NCBI GenBank assembly: GCA_014529385.2 | Contig: CM043943.1 | Span: forward strand, 104,692,355 to 104,756,354 | Reading direction: 5' to 3' | Source: Adiantum capillus-veneris | Lineage: Eukaryota > Streptophyta > Polypodiopsida > Polypodiales > Pteridaceae | Length of the DNA: 64,000 nt | In this document: one piece after another, positions 49,424-61,284 of the stretch | How the letters are laid out: every line of letters begins with the position of its first letter | Numbering within the stretch: the first letter of the stretch is position 1 | Translations under genes and position numbers: made by a program | Notes under the pieces: generated by a model | The model's database searches: none | Seen by the model: the letters and a program-made list of their open reading frames with translations, nothing else | Told to the model about the DNA's origin: nothing

Positions 49424-50940
49424 ATGTGTGTTTGTATTGCAAGAGGCTTGGCTATGGCTTCCTCAAGCTTCTCTATAACTTACTCTCTAGTTGAATTCTA
49501 AAGATGGGAGAGAGAAGTAAAAAAATGAGAAGACAAGTTCTCTTTTTATGCACATTTTTTATAAGTGCTTTCACTTATCTTTCTTATCTTGATAACTTAT
49601 TTTTCTTTAATAACTTATCTTACTTATCAAAAACTTTCTCAACAAGTTACTTACTCACCTAATCCTTATCTTCCCTTTTTCTTCTTTATCTTTTCCCTTA
49701 TCTGATCTTTTCCTTTATGCTAATTTTTCTCAAAATAAAAAGCTAATTAACTATGCAGTGGTTATGTCCATGTTCCCATGGCATAAGCCGGAAGTGTCTC
49801 GTGAGTATACTTTGGTGCTTAAATTGAGCACGAATTTTCTCAAACTTTTTTTTCCTTTCTATTATTCTCTTTTGCTTTTTCATCTTTTAAGTCGGTGGCT
49901 TAGATGTGTTAGCCTTGCGTAAGGGCTAGGAGAAGGCCCTTACAAACTCCCCAACAAAAAGAAAGAGTTGTCCTCAGCTCAAAACAAGAAAGGTAGATGG
50001 TAAATCTTCTGAAAGATTTTGGGTCTCTTTTGAAAATAAAAAAATAGCTTTGAATATCCATTTTGTCAAATTTTAGTTCAAGATGCTTGTTTCACAGTAT
50101 TGGAAGGTTCTAAAGTAAAAAGCAAGGGCATTTCCATGTTGCAGTAGGTTAGACGGACGTTTGGTTCAATTTTGGAAAAATCCGTTATTTTTAGCTTTTC
50201 ATGCTTTTTATGCTTTTAAGTGTTTTTTTTACAAAAAGCAGGGCCGGATCCTTAATCTACGTGTTCCAAGAAAGCTATGGTGTAATTTTATAAAAAATTG
50301 CTTTTTGAGTGTTTTTCACGCTATTTATAGCTTTTCATGATTTTTAGTGCTTTTTAGTGAAAAGCAAATCCACTTTCTTATTCCAGTGGACAAGGGAAAC
50401 TAGTGGTTCAATTTTAGAAAATTTTGTTTTTTTTTTCATTTTACTATTTTTAGCTTTTCGTGTATTTCGGCGTTTTTGAAAAACAATGTGCTTTTTTTGA
50501 TGACATAGACATAAAAATATTAATTTTAGTCTCCGTCAGATTTAAAAATGATCACCTAGAGCAAAAACGAGACCAGACGAGATTTTTACAATAATTATTT
50601 TTATAAAACGCGATATCGTGAACACGCCGGGGTAATACGGGAAAGTCATAATTATGTCGGGACATCACAGTGCGGCATAGTCTAGCTAAGGTTCCTTTAG
50701 TTGGCCAGATACTGTTCAACTGGCCAATTTTGCAGGATAAATTGAATGGTAAGGGAGAGTTGACCATCAAAGCAAAGGCATGCTTTTAGCAAAGTTGCCA
50801 AAAAGCTGGAGCTATTCCTGGCCCAAAAACTAGCACTAGTTTTTGCCTTGGGAGCTACCCCAGCTAGCTGCAAAGCCTATAATTCACCTGCAAGCCTCAG
50901 TTTTCAGTGCCATCTGTTTGCGTGAATTACCGCAAGGCTA
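49424..50940. other. Non-coding region with possible LTR remnant
   Basis: No gene. On the minus strand, GGGGAGTT then TGTAAGGGCC near 49937-49955 resembles a gypsy polypurine tract followed by an LTR start. The bases beyond it (49956-49990) could encode the end of a gypsy polyprotein. No second LTR was found. 50180-50500 is T-rich low-complexity sequence with repeats of GCTTTT. Confidence 0.4.
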
Positions 50941-51393
50941 TACGTATCTATTATACGGAGTGGTGTAAGCCCTTCATCACCATCTCCATAAGCTCTTCTC
51001 TCTCTTGAGAAGAAGAAGAAGAAGAAGAAGAAGAAGAAGAAAAAGAAGTACATTCTCTCTCTACTTGCTTTCTATTTTCTCTCTCGTTTCACGGTGTACG
51101 CGCTCTCCGAAAGCTTTCGTGGTGAATACCTCTACGCAGCTCTCATCACCACTCTCTTTCGGCAAAGCAAGAAGCCTTTCAACAGTCCCTAATCAATTCT
51201 AAAGCACGGCGAGAAGCTCTAAAATTCATAGCTATCATCTCTCTCTCTCTCTCTCTCTCTCGATTGTAAGCCCAGTTTGCAGAGAGTAGCTTCCGGTTGC
51301 AACCCAAGCCTGAGTGCTCGCAGAGAGTGTTTTCCCACCATTGTAGAGGATTGTGGCGACATTCAGCCACCAGTGCAACCCCGAACAACAATC

Positions 51394-52115
51394 ATGGCTA
51401 CCCGAGCCTCATCCCGAAGCAAGGCTACCTTTGCAGGGATCGTGGCAATGCCTCCCAAAATGAACAACACCATCCGACTTCAGAATGAAGTCGAAAGACT
51501 CCGCAAGGAAAATGACGAGCTGAAACAAAGGCTCGTAACGATCGAGACTCGGCTCATTGCAATGGAGAACTATAAGAAGGAAGAAATGGAACAAATGGAA
51601 GCCAAGATTAGCAAAACAAAAGAAGTAGAAACCACCCTCACAAAGTTGAGGATTGCGTGGCATCCACGCTACGTGAACAACAACGACAAGAGAACCTCGC
51701 CCTCAATGTTCGCATTGGCGGGCTTCCAAGTGACTGGAAAAGAGAGGGAGACCTCAAGTTCCATGAGTGCTTTACTCATATCCAAGAAACAACCCACATG
51801 ATAGAGTGGGACCCAGCCACAATCACCTTCCTTACACATGAACAATGCACCAACCATGCGATCTTCACTTTCAAGACCAAGGCGGACCGAATCAAAATCC
51901 TTGAGCAATCAAGGCTCCTCAAGGACACTAAAATATGGTTTGCAGAAGACCTCACACCCACCCAAATCAAACAGAAGAAGGTAGAACTACAAAAGGTGCG
52001 AGAAGCGCACGTGGCAGGAAAATGGGCAGTTTATCGAGGAGGTAAAGCCATTATCCAGGAGTTTCGAACTCTCAAATTGGCTCCCCCCTCAGCTACCCCC
52101 CTTAGGTTTTTTTGA
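51394..52115 (+). pseudogene. LINE-1 ORF1p-like protein (coiled coil and RRM), frameshifted
   Basis: Starts MATRASSRSKATFAG at 51394 and shifts frame by about 51650. The first part has heptad-rich sequence (RLQNEVERLRKENDELKQR...) typical of a coiled coil. The second frame has an RRM-like strand VRIGGLPSDW, then HAIFTFKTKADRIKIL and a basic C-terminal part (FAEDLTPTQIKQKK...REAHVAGKW). This order, coiled coil then RRM then a C-terminal nucleic-acid-binding domain, is that of animal L1 ORF1p (Transposase_22). Plant L1 ORF1 proteins are more often zinc-knuckle types. No ORF2 or poly(A) follows. A host RNA-binding protein cannot be excluded. Confidence 0.55.
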
Positions 52116-52283
52116 TTTTGTTTATCCTATCTTCCCTTTTGTTCACCTCTCGTTGGACCCACAGTCCTTAACTGAGATGTAACGTTTTTAACTGAGATGT
52201 AACCCGCAGTCCTTAACTGAGATGTAACGTTTTTGCTTTTCGGTCCCATAGGTCATATTTGACCTACATGGACGATAATTCTA

Positions 52284-52332
<49 letters not shown>

Positions 52333-52693
52333 GTCATTTTTCTGAGTAGTCACCCTCTCGGTGATTGTTCTTCCATATACGAGTGCATGCATGGATTAAC
52401 CGAGTACGTACAAAGTTGTCCCATGATTATTTCATCATGTTTAACATGCTGATTTATGCACATAATGCGTTTATGATCACGAGCGTGCATAAAAAGCGCT
52501 TTTCGTCACGTTATAGAGGTAGTAGGAACACTGTTTTGGCTATAACTCACAAAGCAATTTGAATTATCCCGAACTCTTTATACCAGAGATAAAACACATC
52601 ATTTGAAATATTTTCTCTCTTTGGTGTCATGTGAAAATCACGCACGAGCTAAGAGATATGGTCAAAAAACAGCTTGCTGTCCACTATATAGAT
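52116..52693. other. Non-coding, with short tandem repeat and (CT)n
   Basis: TTAACTGAGATGTAAC occurs three times between 52160 and 52230. (CT)n runs from about 52288 to 52330. Nothing else is recognised. Confidence 0.65.
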
Positions 52694-53457
52694 TGTCATA
52701 AAAACTAATACCTAATACTCCCAAATGATTTTCTCATGTTAAACTGATCATTTAATATGGGGAAGTACCAAGGGAGTAAAAGCTAGAATCTTGGTAAGTC
52801 TGCCAAATCGGTCTCTCTTAGGATCCAAAGAAGGGAAAATAGGGATCCAAAGGGGGACAGTCTACAAAAGAGCATTGTGCTTCAATGGGGCCTAAAAGAC
52901 CTAAGGTTCAACCCCATTAAGACTTCCATAGGCTAAAGTTTCTAAATTTTTATTGTATTGTACAAAGGCCAAATAGGGGAAATATTGGAAGGTCATGGGG
53001 AAGACTAAAAAGTCTTCCCACATCCCTAGGAAGGACGGGGTGAGCCCTTTTAGTAGGGGATGAGAGAGAAACACACACACACACACACACACACACTCTC
53101 CAAGGCTCCCCCTTGACACAAAGGGAATACTGGACACATGTCAGGCTCCTAGGCCAGTTGTCCCCAATCTCCCCTCAAATCCTATTGGATGGCCTTAGAG
53201 GTGGACCAATGAGAATTAGCCTACAGTAAAATTAGTTTAATCAATTTAAAAATGCTTATAAAAGAACCAATAGAAATTGAGCTCCCTAGAAGACTATTGG
53301 GCAGTCTACCAAGGGATCCAATGACATCCCAATGGCTTGCGTGATTCCTATTGGCCAGAAGATTAAGAGGTCCAATGAGAGTTTAATTGAATTATTTAAT
53401 TACCTAAAGCTCTCACAAAAGGGAAAAAGGGGACACTTGTCAAAAGGCTATCAACTA
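52694..53457 (+). repeat. E2 5' LTR, first part
   Basis: 764 bp, TGTCATAAAAACTAAT..., matching 63208-64000. It holds (CA)n at about 53071-53096. It is cut after AACTA by S2. Confidence 0.9.
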
Positions 53458-55031
53458 TGTAACATTTAATGGCCTAAAATCTTATGTGTAGCGGAATTTA
53501 GCATGAACATAGTGGGCATTTCATTAGAGTTGATTCCTAATGAGAATTACAAGAGTGCTTGGGTGGAGAGAGCAACAAAAAGCATAACACCTAGTTAGAT
53601 AGCATCGACAATACTTTCAAAAGAGAGAGCAATTAAGCTATTGACAACAGTTGAGGACCGGATTTGCATGGAGCCGGTCCCCCCTCCAAAAGGCTTTGTA
53701 TTATGGTTTCTCCCATCAAGAGAGACATTGTACAATACAATTCTTTGTGTTCCTTCCAGACTAGCTAGTGCAATGAAGATGGAAGCTTCATACACCAAGC
53801 AAAACACTTAATCAAACACAACTTGAATTATCCCCGTTCTCAGACCCAAGACCTCACACACCTTCGAAGATGGTGAGAGCTAGCAGGGTATGAGAGTAGA
53901 TTGAGAGGAAAAAGAAGTATCTTACGAGAAAGAAGTACATCTCCTCACATAATCACTCATATTAGCATAGCTTAGCTTAGTAATTAGCTTGGTAGAGAAG
54001 ATGAGCATGCATTGAAGCTTGGCTCTTGGTTGGATTTGCATCCACATGCCAAGAGAGTGTTGATGTAGGCTTCTATCTCACAAGCTTGGAGTAGGTGATG
54101 AGCTCTCCATTAAAGCTTGGGAGGAGATAGAGTATTTTCCCTTCACACATGGTCAAGTGTGAGAGTGTGTGTGTTAATGCCAAGCAAAAATCAGCCCCCC
54201 CCCTCTCTTGGGCGAGCCCTAGCTGCTAAATAAGTATGGCTTTTGCCTCATTGGACCTCCCCAGGTCAAGCCAATAGGGATTAAGCAGCATAAGTGATAG
54301 CCTTCTGACATGTGTCCCCCTTTCCCCTTTTGTGAGAGCTTTAGGTAATTAAATAATTAAACTAAACTCTCATTGGACCCCTTTGCCTCCTGGCCAATAG
54401 GAATCAGGCAAGCCATGGGGCTCCTGAATGCTCATTGGACCCCTTGGGAGACTGCCCAATAGTCTTCTAGGACACTTAATTCTTATTGGTTTCTTTTATT
54501 AAATGTTTTTAAATTAATTAAACTAGATTTACTCTAGCTTAATTCTCATTGGTCCACTTCAAGGGTCTTCCAATAGGAATTGGGCACACCTTGTGGGCAT
54601 CTGGCCTAGGGAGCTGACATGTGTCCCTCATTCCCTTTGTGTAAAGGGAGCCTGTGTGTGTGTGTGTGGCTTTCTCTCTCATCCCCTAGCTTTGGGGCTC
54701 GCCCCCTCCCATGTAGGGATGTAGAAAGACTTTTAGGGCACACACTAAGCATCCAATTTTCCCTAGGGTTGACCTTTGGACACAACCTTTGAATTTTGGA
54801 AGTCTTAATGGGCTGAACCTTAGGGTCTTTTTGGCCCATTGTTTCACATGGCTCTTTTGCAGATGGCCCCCCCTTTGGATCCCTATTTTCCCTCCTTTGG
54901 ATCCCTACTGTGGCCGGTCTGCTAACTTAACCAATATTCTAGCTTTTTCTCCCTTGGCACTTCCCCACATTAAATGATCAGTTTAATATGAGAAAATCAT
55001 TTAGGAGAATTAGATATTGATTATTATGACA
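53458..55031 (-). mobile_element. S2: inverted solo LTR of the E2 family inside E2's LTR
   Basis: 1,574 bp. In plus view it starts TGTAACATTTAA and ends TTATTATGACA, the reverse complement of an E2 LTR. Perfect TSD AACTA (53453-53457 and 55032-55036). Removing it and one TSD copy leaves an E2 LTR of about 1,555 bp. Confidence 0.93.
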
Positions 55032-55036
55032 AACTA

Positions 55037-55827
55037 TGCTGCTAATTTGTGGTTGGCTAAGCTTTACAAGAGCCAATGGGATGCCAGCATGAGCAAATAG
55101 CAAGAGGGGTCGACCAAGATGAGAGAGAAGGCTACATTTTACTCTTACACATTGCTACACACACACAACTCATGTGTGCAAGAAGAACTCCATCTTCTTC
55201 TCCAAGCATTGAGAAGTAGAGGCCTACACCAACAACTCTTGGCTATGGAATGCAAATCCAACCAAGAGCCAAGCTTCAATGGCATGCTCATCTCCTCTAC
55301 CATGCTAATAACTAAGCTAAGATATGCTATTAGAGTGATTATGTGAGGAGAATACTTCTTTCTCGTAAGATACATCTTCTTCCTCTCAATCTATCCTCAT
55401 TCCTTGCTAGCTCTCAACATTTTTGAAGGCGTGTGAGGTCTTGGGACTGAGGCTAGGGACACTAGGTGTATTTTTCAAGCATCAATTGGTGCATGAAGCT
55501 TCCATCTTCATTGCACCATCAAGTTTTATCAAGGAACACAAGAATTGTATTGTACAAAAGTCTCCTTTGATGGGAGAAGCTATAATACAAAGCCTTTATG
55601 GAGGGGGGACCGGCTCCATGTAAATCTGGTCCTCAACTATTGTCAATTGTTCTATTTCTCTCTCTTTTCAAGTATTGTCAATGCCAAATTAGCTAGGTGT
55701 AAATGGTTATGTTGCTTTCTCAAATTAAGTACTCTCTCTATGCTCATTAGGAACTTGTTCTTATTGAAATGCTCACTATGTTATCAATTTCCGTTAGACA
55801 CAAGTTTTTAGTGCATTAAATGTTACA
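55037..55827 (+). repeat. E2 5' LTR, second part
   Basis: It completes the LTR and ends AAATGTTACA. It pairs with 53458-54250 in reverse. Confidence 0.88.
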
Positions 55828-55828
55828 T

Positions 55829-55840
55829 TGGTATCAGAGC
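55829..55840 (+). other. E2 primer-binding site, initiator-Met type
   Basis: TGGTATCAGAGC, one base past the LTR. Confidence 0.92.
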
Positions 55841-56222
55841 TATTGGTTTCTCTTTTCTTGCTCAAGAAGAGAGGTCCTCAAGCTTGCTTCAAATGGTTGG
55901 GGTTATCAATTGCAAAAGAGTAAGTAGAATAGGGATTTTTCATCCTTGAAGCACGCCTCCTTTATGTAGTTAACGGGGATACTGTCAAGAGCTATGGTCT
56001 TAATAATGAAGTCCTACGGAGCTTGCCTATGGCGTAACTATTGCTTGACAGAAATCGGTGCTGTCTTGGTTTTGTTGAACCCTCTCTTCTATTCCTTGCA
56101 ATTAAGAACATTCGAGCCATGGGTATAGATGCTTGAGTGCTTATCTTTAAGGTAAAGAGGAGTAGCAACTAGGTCTTGAAGTGCCAAAGTACAAGTAAAA
56201 TTTACACTTAAAATTTACTAGT

Positions 56223-57279
56223 ATGGCTGACAAGGCAAAAGAGATTGAAATGAATGTTGATAGCTTTGATGTTGCTAATGAAAGAGAAACTATGATGCCC
56301 CTATGCTTGTAAATTATCTTGTTTCTAGGCTTCAACAAGCCCTGGGCAATCCATCCCTCCAAGGTGAAGCGCTACAACAATTGCACACCCATGGTATTCT
56401 CCAAACTCCCCACCAAGAAAAGAAGAGTACCTAGGAGGCCTCCTAGTGAGACTTTCAAAAGAGGACTCTCTCCGATAAGGGAAGAAGAGGAGGATCCGTA
56501 CGAAGGGCTTTAAAAGTTACAACTTGATGACACATCCACCTGTCAAAAGAGAACCCAAGTTTCAATGGTAGAGACCCCATCGAAAGAACGAGAAAGAAGT
56601 GAGTCTCTTGCCACCTCGGCGGAGATGGCTCCACGAAGACGGTGGGCTAAATTCTCTCCAACACCCCCTAAACAGAGAAGACAATCACATACTTCTCTAC
56701 ACCATTAATTCAAGGAGAGAAGAGAGAAAACAAGAGAAGAAAAAGGCGAGAAAGAGGTCACCCTATTCTCCATCTTCTTCATCCTCTTCCTCTTCTGAAG
56801 AAAGTGATGGTGTAGACAAGGAGGAACAAGGGAAGAAAAAGGTGAGAAAGAGGTCACCCTCTTCTCCATCCTCCTCATACTGTTTCTCTTTTAAAGAAAG
56901 TGATGGTGCAGCTCTTGAACCACCTAAAAGAAGAGGCCATAGGAAATCCTATGCCACCTGGAAGAGGTCGTCCAAGCTCAAAAAATTCAAAGAGGGAGGA
57001 AAAAACATCTCTTTCCTTACCTATGATGGCACTTTTGGTGCTACAGACAAAGTCTTGGCCTTTATCCAACAATTCGATGCGGCGTTTGGAGATGAGGGCT
57101 TCATGGAATCCTCTAAGCTACGTCATGTAGCTATGCATTTTCAAAAGTCTGCCAAGCAATGGTGGTCTAGCCTACGAGCAAATGGTGAAGCTCCACGGAT
57201 ATGGAAGGCTTTAAGAGCTTCCATCATGAAGCAATTTTTGGCTACCGATGCCAAAGACAAAATACTCAGCGAATGGTGA
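56223..57279 (+). pseudogene. gag: E2 gag
   Basis: Probable start MADKAKEIEMN at 56223, broken by a stop at about 56310 and by shifts. The main open part (56599-57279) has two similar Ser/Glu-rich blocks (KKARKRSPYSPSS and KKVRKRSPSSPSS), a basic linker, then the gag capsid region: FLTYDGTFGATDKVLAFIQQ, HFQKSAKQWWSSL and RASIMKQFLATD. It stops at 57277. Confidence 0.82.
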
Positions 57280-58062
57280 AGCTTGAAGCTCTCTCCATAT
57301 GAATCTATCCACAACTATGTAGACAAGTTTTGGGGTTTACATCTCAAAGCCACTGTCTTCAAAAAGATGGATTTTGGAGAGCAAAAACAATAATTTTGTG
57401 CGGGTTTAACTAAGGATATGGCGTTTTGCGGTCATACACCATCCATGGTGGCTTCAAGAATCAACTTCCAACAAGGGGCTAAGAGAAATCTTAAGCCCAC
57501 GGAAAACAAGGATTGTAACGAGCCTAAAGGGAAGGACAACGTTCAAAAGTCTCCCAAAGGCAACGCCACCAATAACAAAGCTAAGGAGAAGGGAGTTTTT
57601 AAAGGCAAAAATAAACTCTCTCTTGAAGAGCTAGAGTGTTATCGTAAAGATAACCATTGTTTCAAGTGCGGGGAGCAAGGGCATGCCTATCGTGCTTGCC
57701 CCCACAAGAATACACGACATGAGTCTCCTAGCGCTACCTTGGTCGAAATCCAAGAAGAGGATATTCATCACAAAGGATCTCCTCTATGCCATGCTTGGGG
57801 AAAGGTAAGAGAACATGATGCTTTCATTCTCTTTGACCCTGGTTCTACTCACAATTTTATATCCACAGAGTTGGCCACCAAGCTAGGCATCCAAGCCTAT
57901 GAGATGGGAGATGTCCTACTTGCTGATGGTGCTTTCAAGGGGCAAGAAGCTTCAGTCACTCCCTTGATTGGGAAATTGAGGCTCCATGTCCAAATCTATG
58001 TGGACAAGGATGATTTCTTCATCTCTCCTCTCAAGCATGAGGATGTAATTACCATGGTTTGA
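57280..58062 (+). pseudogene. E2 gag end, zinc knuckle and protease
   Basis: 57418-58062 is open. CFKCGEQGHAYRAC is the zinc knuckle. The protease core reads FDPGSTHNFIS, where the family has DSG, so Pro replaces Ser/Thr next to the catalytic Asp. A short piece between 57280 and 57417 carries further gag sequence with a stop at 57390. Confidence 0.85.
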
Positions 58063-58066
58063 TCGC

Positions 58067-59820
58067 ATGGTTGCCAATGTTAAATTCCCTGAAAGGCAAA
58101 TCTACTTTAGGTTTAAAGAAAAAGATATGTACATAGATGCTAAAGAGTCGGGTAACACCATACCCATTGTACATAAGCAAGCTTTCAATAAGTCAATAAA
58201 GAGCTCTATTTCCGTGTACATGAATTTTGTTAAATATTCTCAAAATGAACCTAATGTTTTAGTAAAAGAATATATAAACAATCACAAGGAATTAGAATTA
58301 TCCAATTTTCTCAAGGGATTTCAAGATGTTTTTATTGACAATATCCCTTGTGAACTACCTCCTAAAAAAGGGGATGACGACCATGCAATTGAACTTCTTC
58401 TAGGAAGCTCACCTCCTAATAAACCTCTTTACCGAGTTTCTCAAGCTCAACAAGAGGAGATTATGTGGCAAGTGCATGAGTTGTTTGAGAAAGGCATGGT
58501 TAGGCCTAGCTCGTCTCCATTTTGTTCACCAGTGTTATTGTGCGAACGAACGATGGCACTTATCGTATGTGTGTCGACTATAGAGCACTATCAAGAATAG
58601 GTTTTCCATTCCACGGGTAGAAGACCTATTTGATAAGCTACAGGGGTCGACCTACTTCAGTAGAATTGACCTAAAAAGTGGCTACCATCAAATAAGGATA
58701 GTTGATCAAGACATTGTAAAGACCGCATTTCGCACTATGTTTGGTCTTTATGAGTACATTGTCATGCCTTTTGGCTTGACCAATACGCCAGCCACATTTA
58801 ATCGTTTGATGCAGAAAGCTATTCAGACCTCACCGAACCTTTGCAAGAGTGTTCTTTGATGATATAATCATCTACTCTAATTCATTAGACGAACACAAGC
58901 AACACCTCCATGTAATATTTCAAGTTTTACGAGAGAATAAACTTTATATTAATCGAAAGAAAAGTGAATTGTTCTTACAAGAGGTTCAATATTTAGGTCA
59001 CATTATCTCTCAAGATGGCATCCAAATGGATCCATCAAAGCTAGAGGTAATAAAAGAATGGCCTAATCCAAGGAATCTACATCAAGTAAGAAGCTTTATA
59101 GGTATGTGTGCATACTATAGACGCTTCATAGAAAGTTCTCAAAAATCACATGAACATTACATGACCTAACCAATAAAAACATAAGGTATACATGGTATGC
59201 CAAGGAGAACAATGCTTTCAAAAAGCTTAAAGAGAACCTTATCTCTCAACTTGTGCTTATACTGTCGGATCCCTCAAAGACATTTGAAGTCCAATGCTAC
59301 GCCTGTGGTGATTGCCTTGGAGCTATTTTGCTCCAAGAAGGGCACGCCATAGCCTATGAAAGTCGAAGGCTTGACCCTGTTGAGCAAGCTCTAGGCATAT
59401 ATGAGAAGAAACTCTTAGCAGTTCTACATGCTCTAGACTCATGGAAGCACTATTTATTGGGGACTCCTTTCATTCCGCGAACGGATCACCAAAGCTTAAG
59501 TACTTCATGACGCAGACCAAGCTTTCCGACAACCAAATGAGGTGGGCAAATTTCCTTTCGCAATTTCATTTTCATATTGCTCACATTGTTAGCAAGAATT
59601 ATCAAGTAGCCGATGCACTCTCAAGCCGACCAAGAGTGAATGTGGTATCCATAGCAATTCACAATGATCTATCTTCTAGGATAGATGAGTATGCGATCGA
59701 TCCCGATTTTAGAGATGTAATTTCAGCCCTTGCACTAGGGAAGAAGGAAGATCCATTCACTCTACAAGATGGTTATCTTCTCTATGGCAATAGACTATGC
59801 GTTACTAAATCACTATGAGA
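58067..59820 (+). pseudogene. pol: E2 reverse transcriptase and RNase H, broken
   Basis: Pieces in order: linker and RT start (58067-58600; LFEKGMVRPSSSPFCSPV), RT palm in another frame (about 58600-58850; [28 protein letters not shown]), catalytic [10 protein letters not shown] and thumb (58849-59169), RNase H (59253-59510; AYESRRLDPVEQ) and its end (59441-59818; HIVSKNYQVADALSSR). Several shifts and stops separate them. C2 interrupts it at 59826. Confidence 0.88.
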
Positions 59821-59826
59821 GAGAGT

Positions 59827-60087
59827 TGGAGGGAAAAAGCTATGGAGGATGCAGCCCTTGGGGAGCCATGGCGTGCCGGTGCAACAGGACGAGAAAAAAG
59901 AGAGAGAGAGATTCGATACACAGAGAAGCAAAAAAAGAACACGCTATACTTTATTGATGATTGATTCTAAAACCTTACCATGTATATAAAGCCAAAAAGG
60001 CTATGCAAACTGACTCTTACACCTGCATGCTATAAGGGAGTTTCCCACAGCAGGCTAGACACCATTACCGGGCTTGCATACCCAACA
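59827..60087 (-). repeat. C2 3' LTR
   Basis: 261 bp, matching 61285-61548 with more differences than the C1 LTR pair, so C2 is older. Confidence 0.85.
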
Positions 60088-60427
60088 ACCCCCCCTCAAG
60101 CCCAAACCACTGACAATGGACTCGAGACAGACCATGGCAGAGTCTAATCACCTGAAACCATGAGTAGAAGCCACCTCCCTTGACTATAGCATAGGCGTGT
60201 GTGTGTGTGTGTGTACTTCCCTCAAACAACCATCAGTGTGAGACATACCAAAACTTGACCAAACGACAAAGGGTAGTCTTACCACTTTTTATGTGGCAGT
60301 GACTATAACCCATACAAAGTTTTTAGCATGACAGTAACCGACAACTGAGAGGCTAAAACAAGGCTTTGACAAGAAGTATAGGATTGTGTTTGACAATAGA
60401 CAAAACCAACATACTTATGACTCTAAA

Positions 60428-60877
60428 TTAGTAAAAAACAACTGTTAACCTAGTCTTCAAAGAGTTTCCATATTCATACGTCCTGGCATTGATGCTATCT
60501 TGCACGCACTGATCAAGTAGGTAGCCAAAAATCTTGGTTGCATCGAGCTTGTTGATTCCAAACCTGCCGCACCTAATGTCGGCATCATCAAGAGTACCAA
60601 TTACCCGATCCCGCAATGTGAGTTGAGAGATCATTCCAATCTCATTCCAAAGTCCATTTGGAGCAACCGCTAGTAGACAAATGCACTTCAAACATTGACC
60701 CTGTTTTCCCAAACATCTCCTTTTTAAAGTAGTAAACTCCTTCTCTGCAAACCTCTTTTGATAGCTCTTGATATACCGAAAATAAGGTTGTCCTTCAGTG
60801 TATATTTCTGCACGCAACCATGCTACAGCCCAGTATTCTTCATCTAAAAAGCCTCTCGCATCATGTAGTTTCCACAT
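60428..60877 (-). pseudogene. Captured host fragment, GNAT-type N-acetyltransferase-like
   Basis: 149-codon frame on C2's own sense strand. YWAVAWLRAE, FAEKEFTTLKRRC and RVIGTLD recall the N-terminal half of plant plastid GNAT acetyltransferases, which have a similar AAWLR...AEREF...LK...VVGTLD order. The acetyl-CoA signature (Q/R-x-x-G-x-G/A) is not seen, so only part of the gene is present and it should not be active. The frame runs through a region where a plant gene would often have introns, suggesting a cDNA-derived capture. The assignment is from memory of the family, without a search. Confidence 0.5.
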
Positions 60878-60947
60878 AAAATCATGTATGGCCTCTCGAA
60901 TTCAAGACCTAATACTCCCACATTTTTTAGCTCAGCCTTTTGAAGTT

Positions 60948-61157
60948 TCAATGAGCTTTCTTGTGGAAGAGGAGAGAGAGTGCAGCAGCTTTGCAAGACA
61001 GTGCTATATGTTGCTTTTGTCTTCCAATGACATGGTTCACCAAATCCCTGATATATGCGTTAGAAATAGAGGCTGACCGAAGGGCGACAAATTCCTGAGG
61101 CTCCAGATGAGTGGGGAAGAGAAGTGAACACAACCCAAACGCAGACATATCATCCAA
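60948..61157 (-). other. Second frame in C2, unknown, perhaps same captured gene
   Basis: 70 codons on the same strand, upstream of the acetyltransferase-like frame (MDDMSAFGLCSLLFPTHLEP...). Not recognised. It could be 5' sequence of the captured transcript. Confidence 0.25.
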
Positions 61158-61272
61158 GAATTGAGGGAGAGAGCGAAGCCTATCAGGTAAACAAGGGTGT
61201 CAGTAGCGTGCCCATCTGGTTGATGCAGAAATAGTGAATGCCGGCTTCTGCTTGCTTTGGCGGCCCACCTGG

Positions 61273-61284
61273 GCTCTGATACCA
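61273..61284 (-). other. C2 primer-binding site, initiator-Met type
   Basis: TGGTATCAGAGC on the minus strand, directly against the LTR at 61285. Confidence 0.92.

Noticed and set aside
52901-53137. Minus-strand frames with Cys-Val repeats (also 63413-63743)
   Set aside because: They are (CA)n microsatellites inside E2 LTRs.
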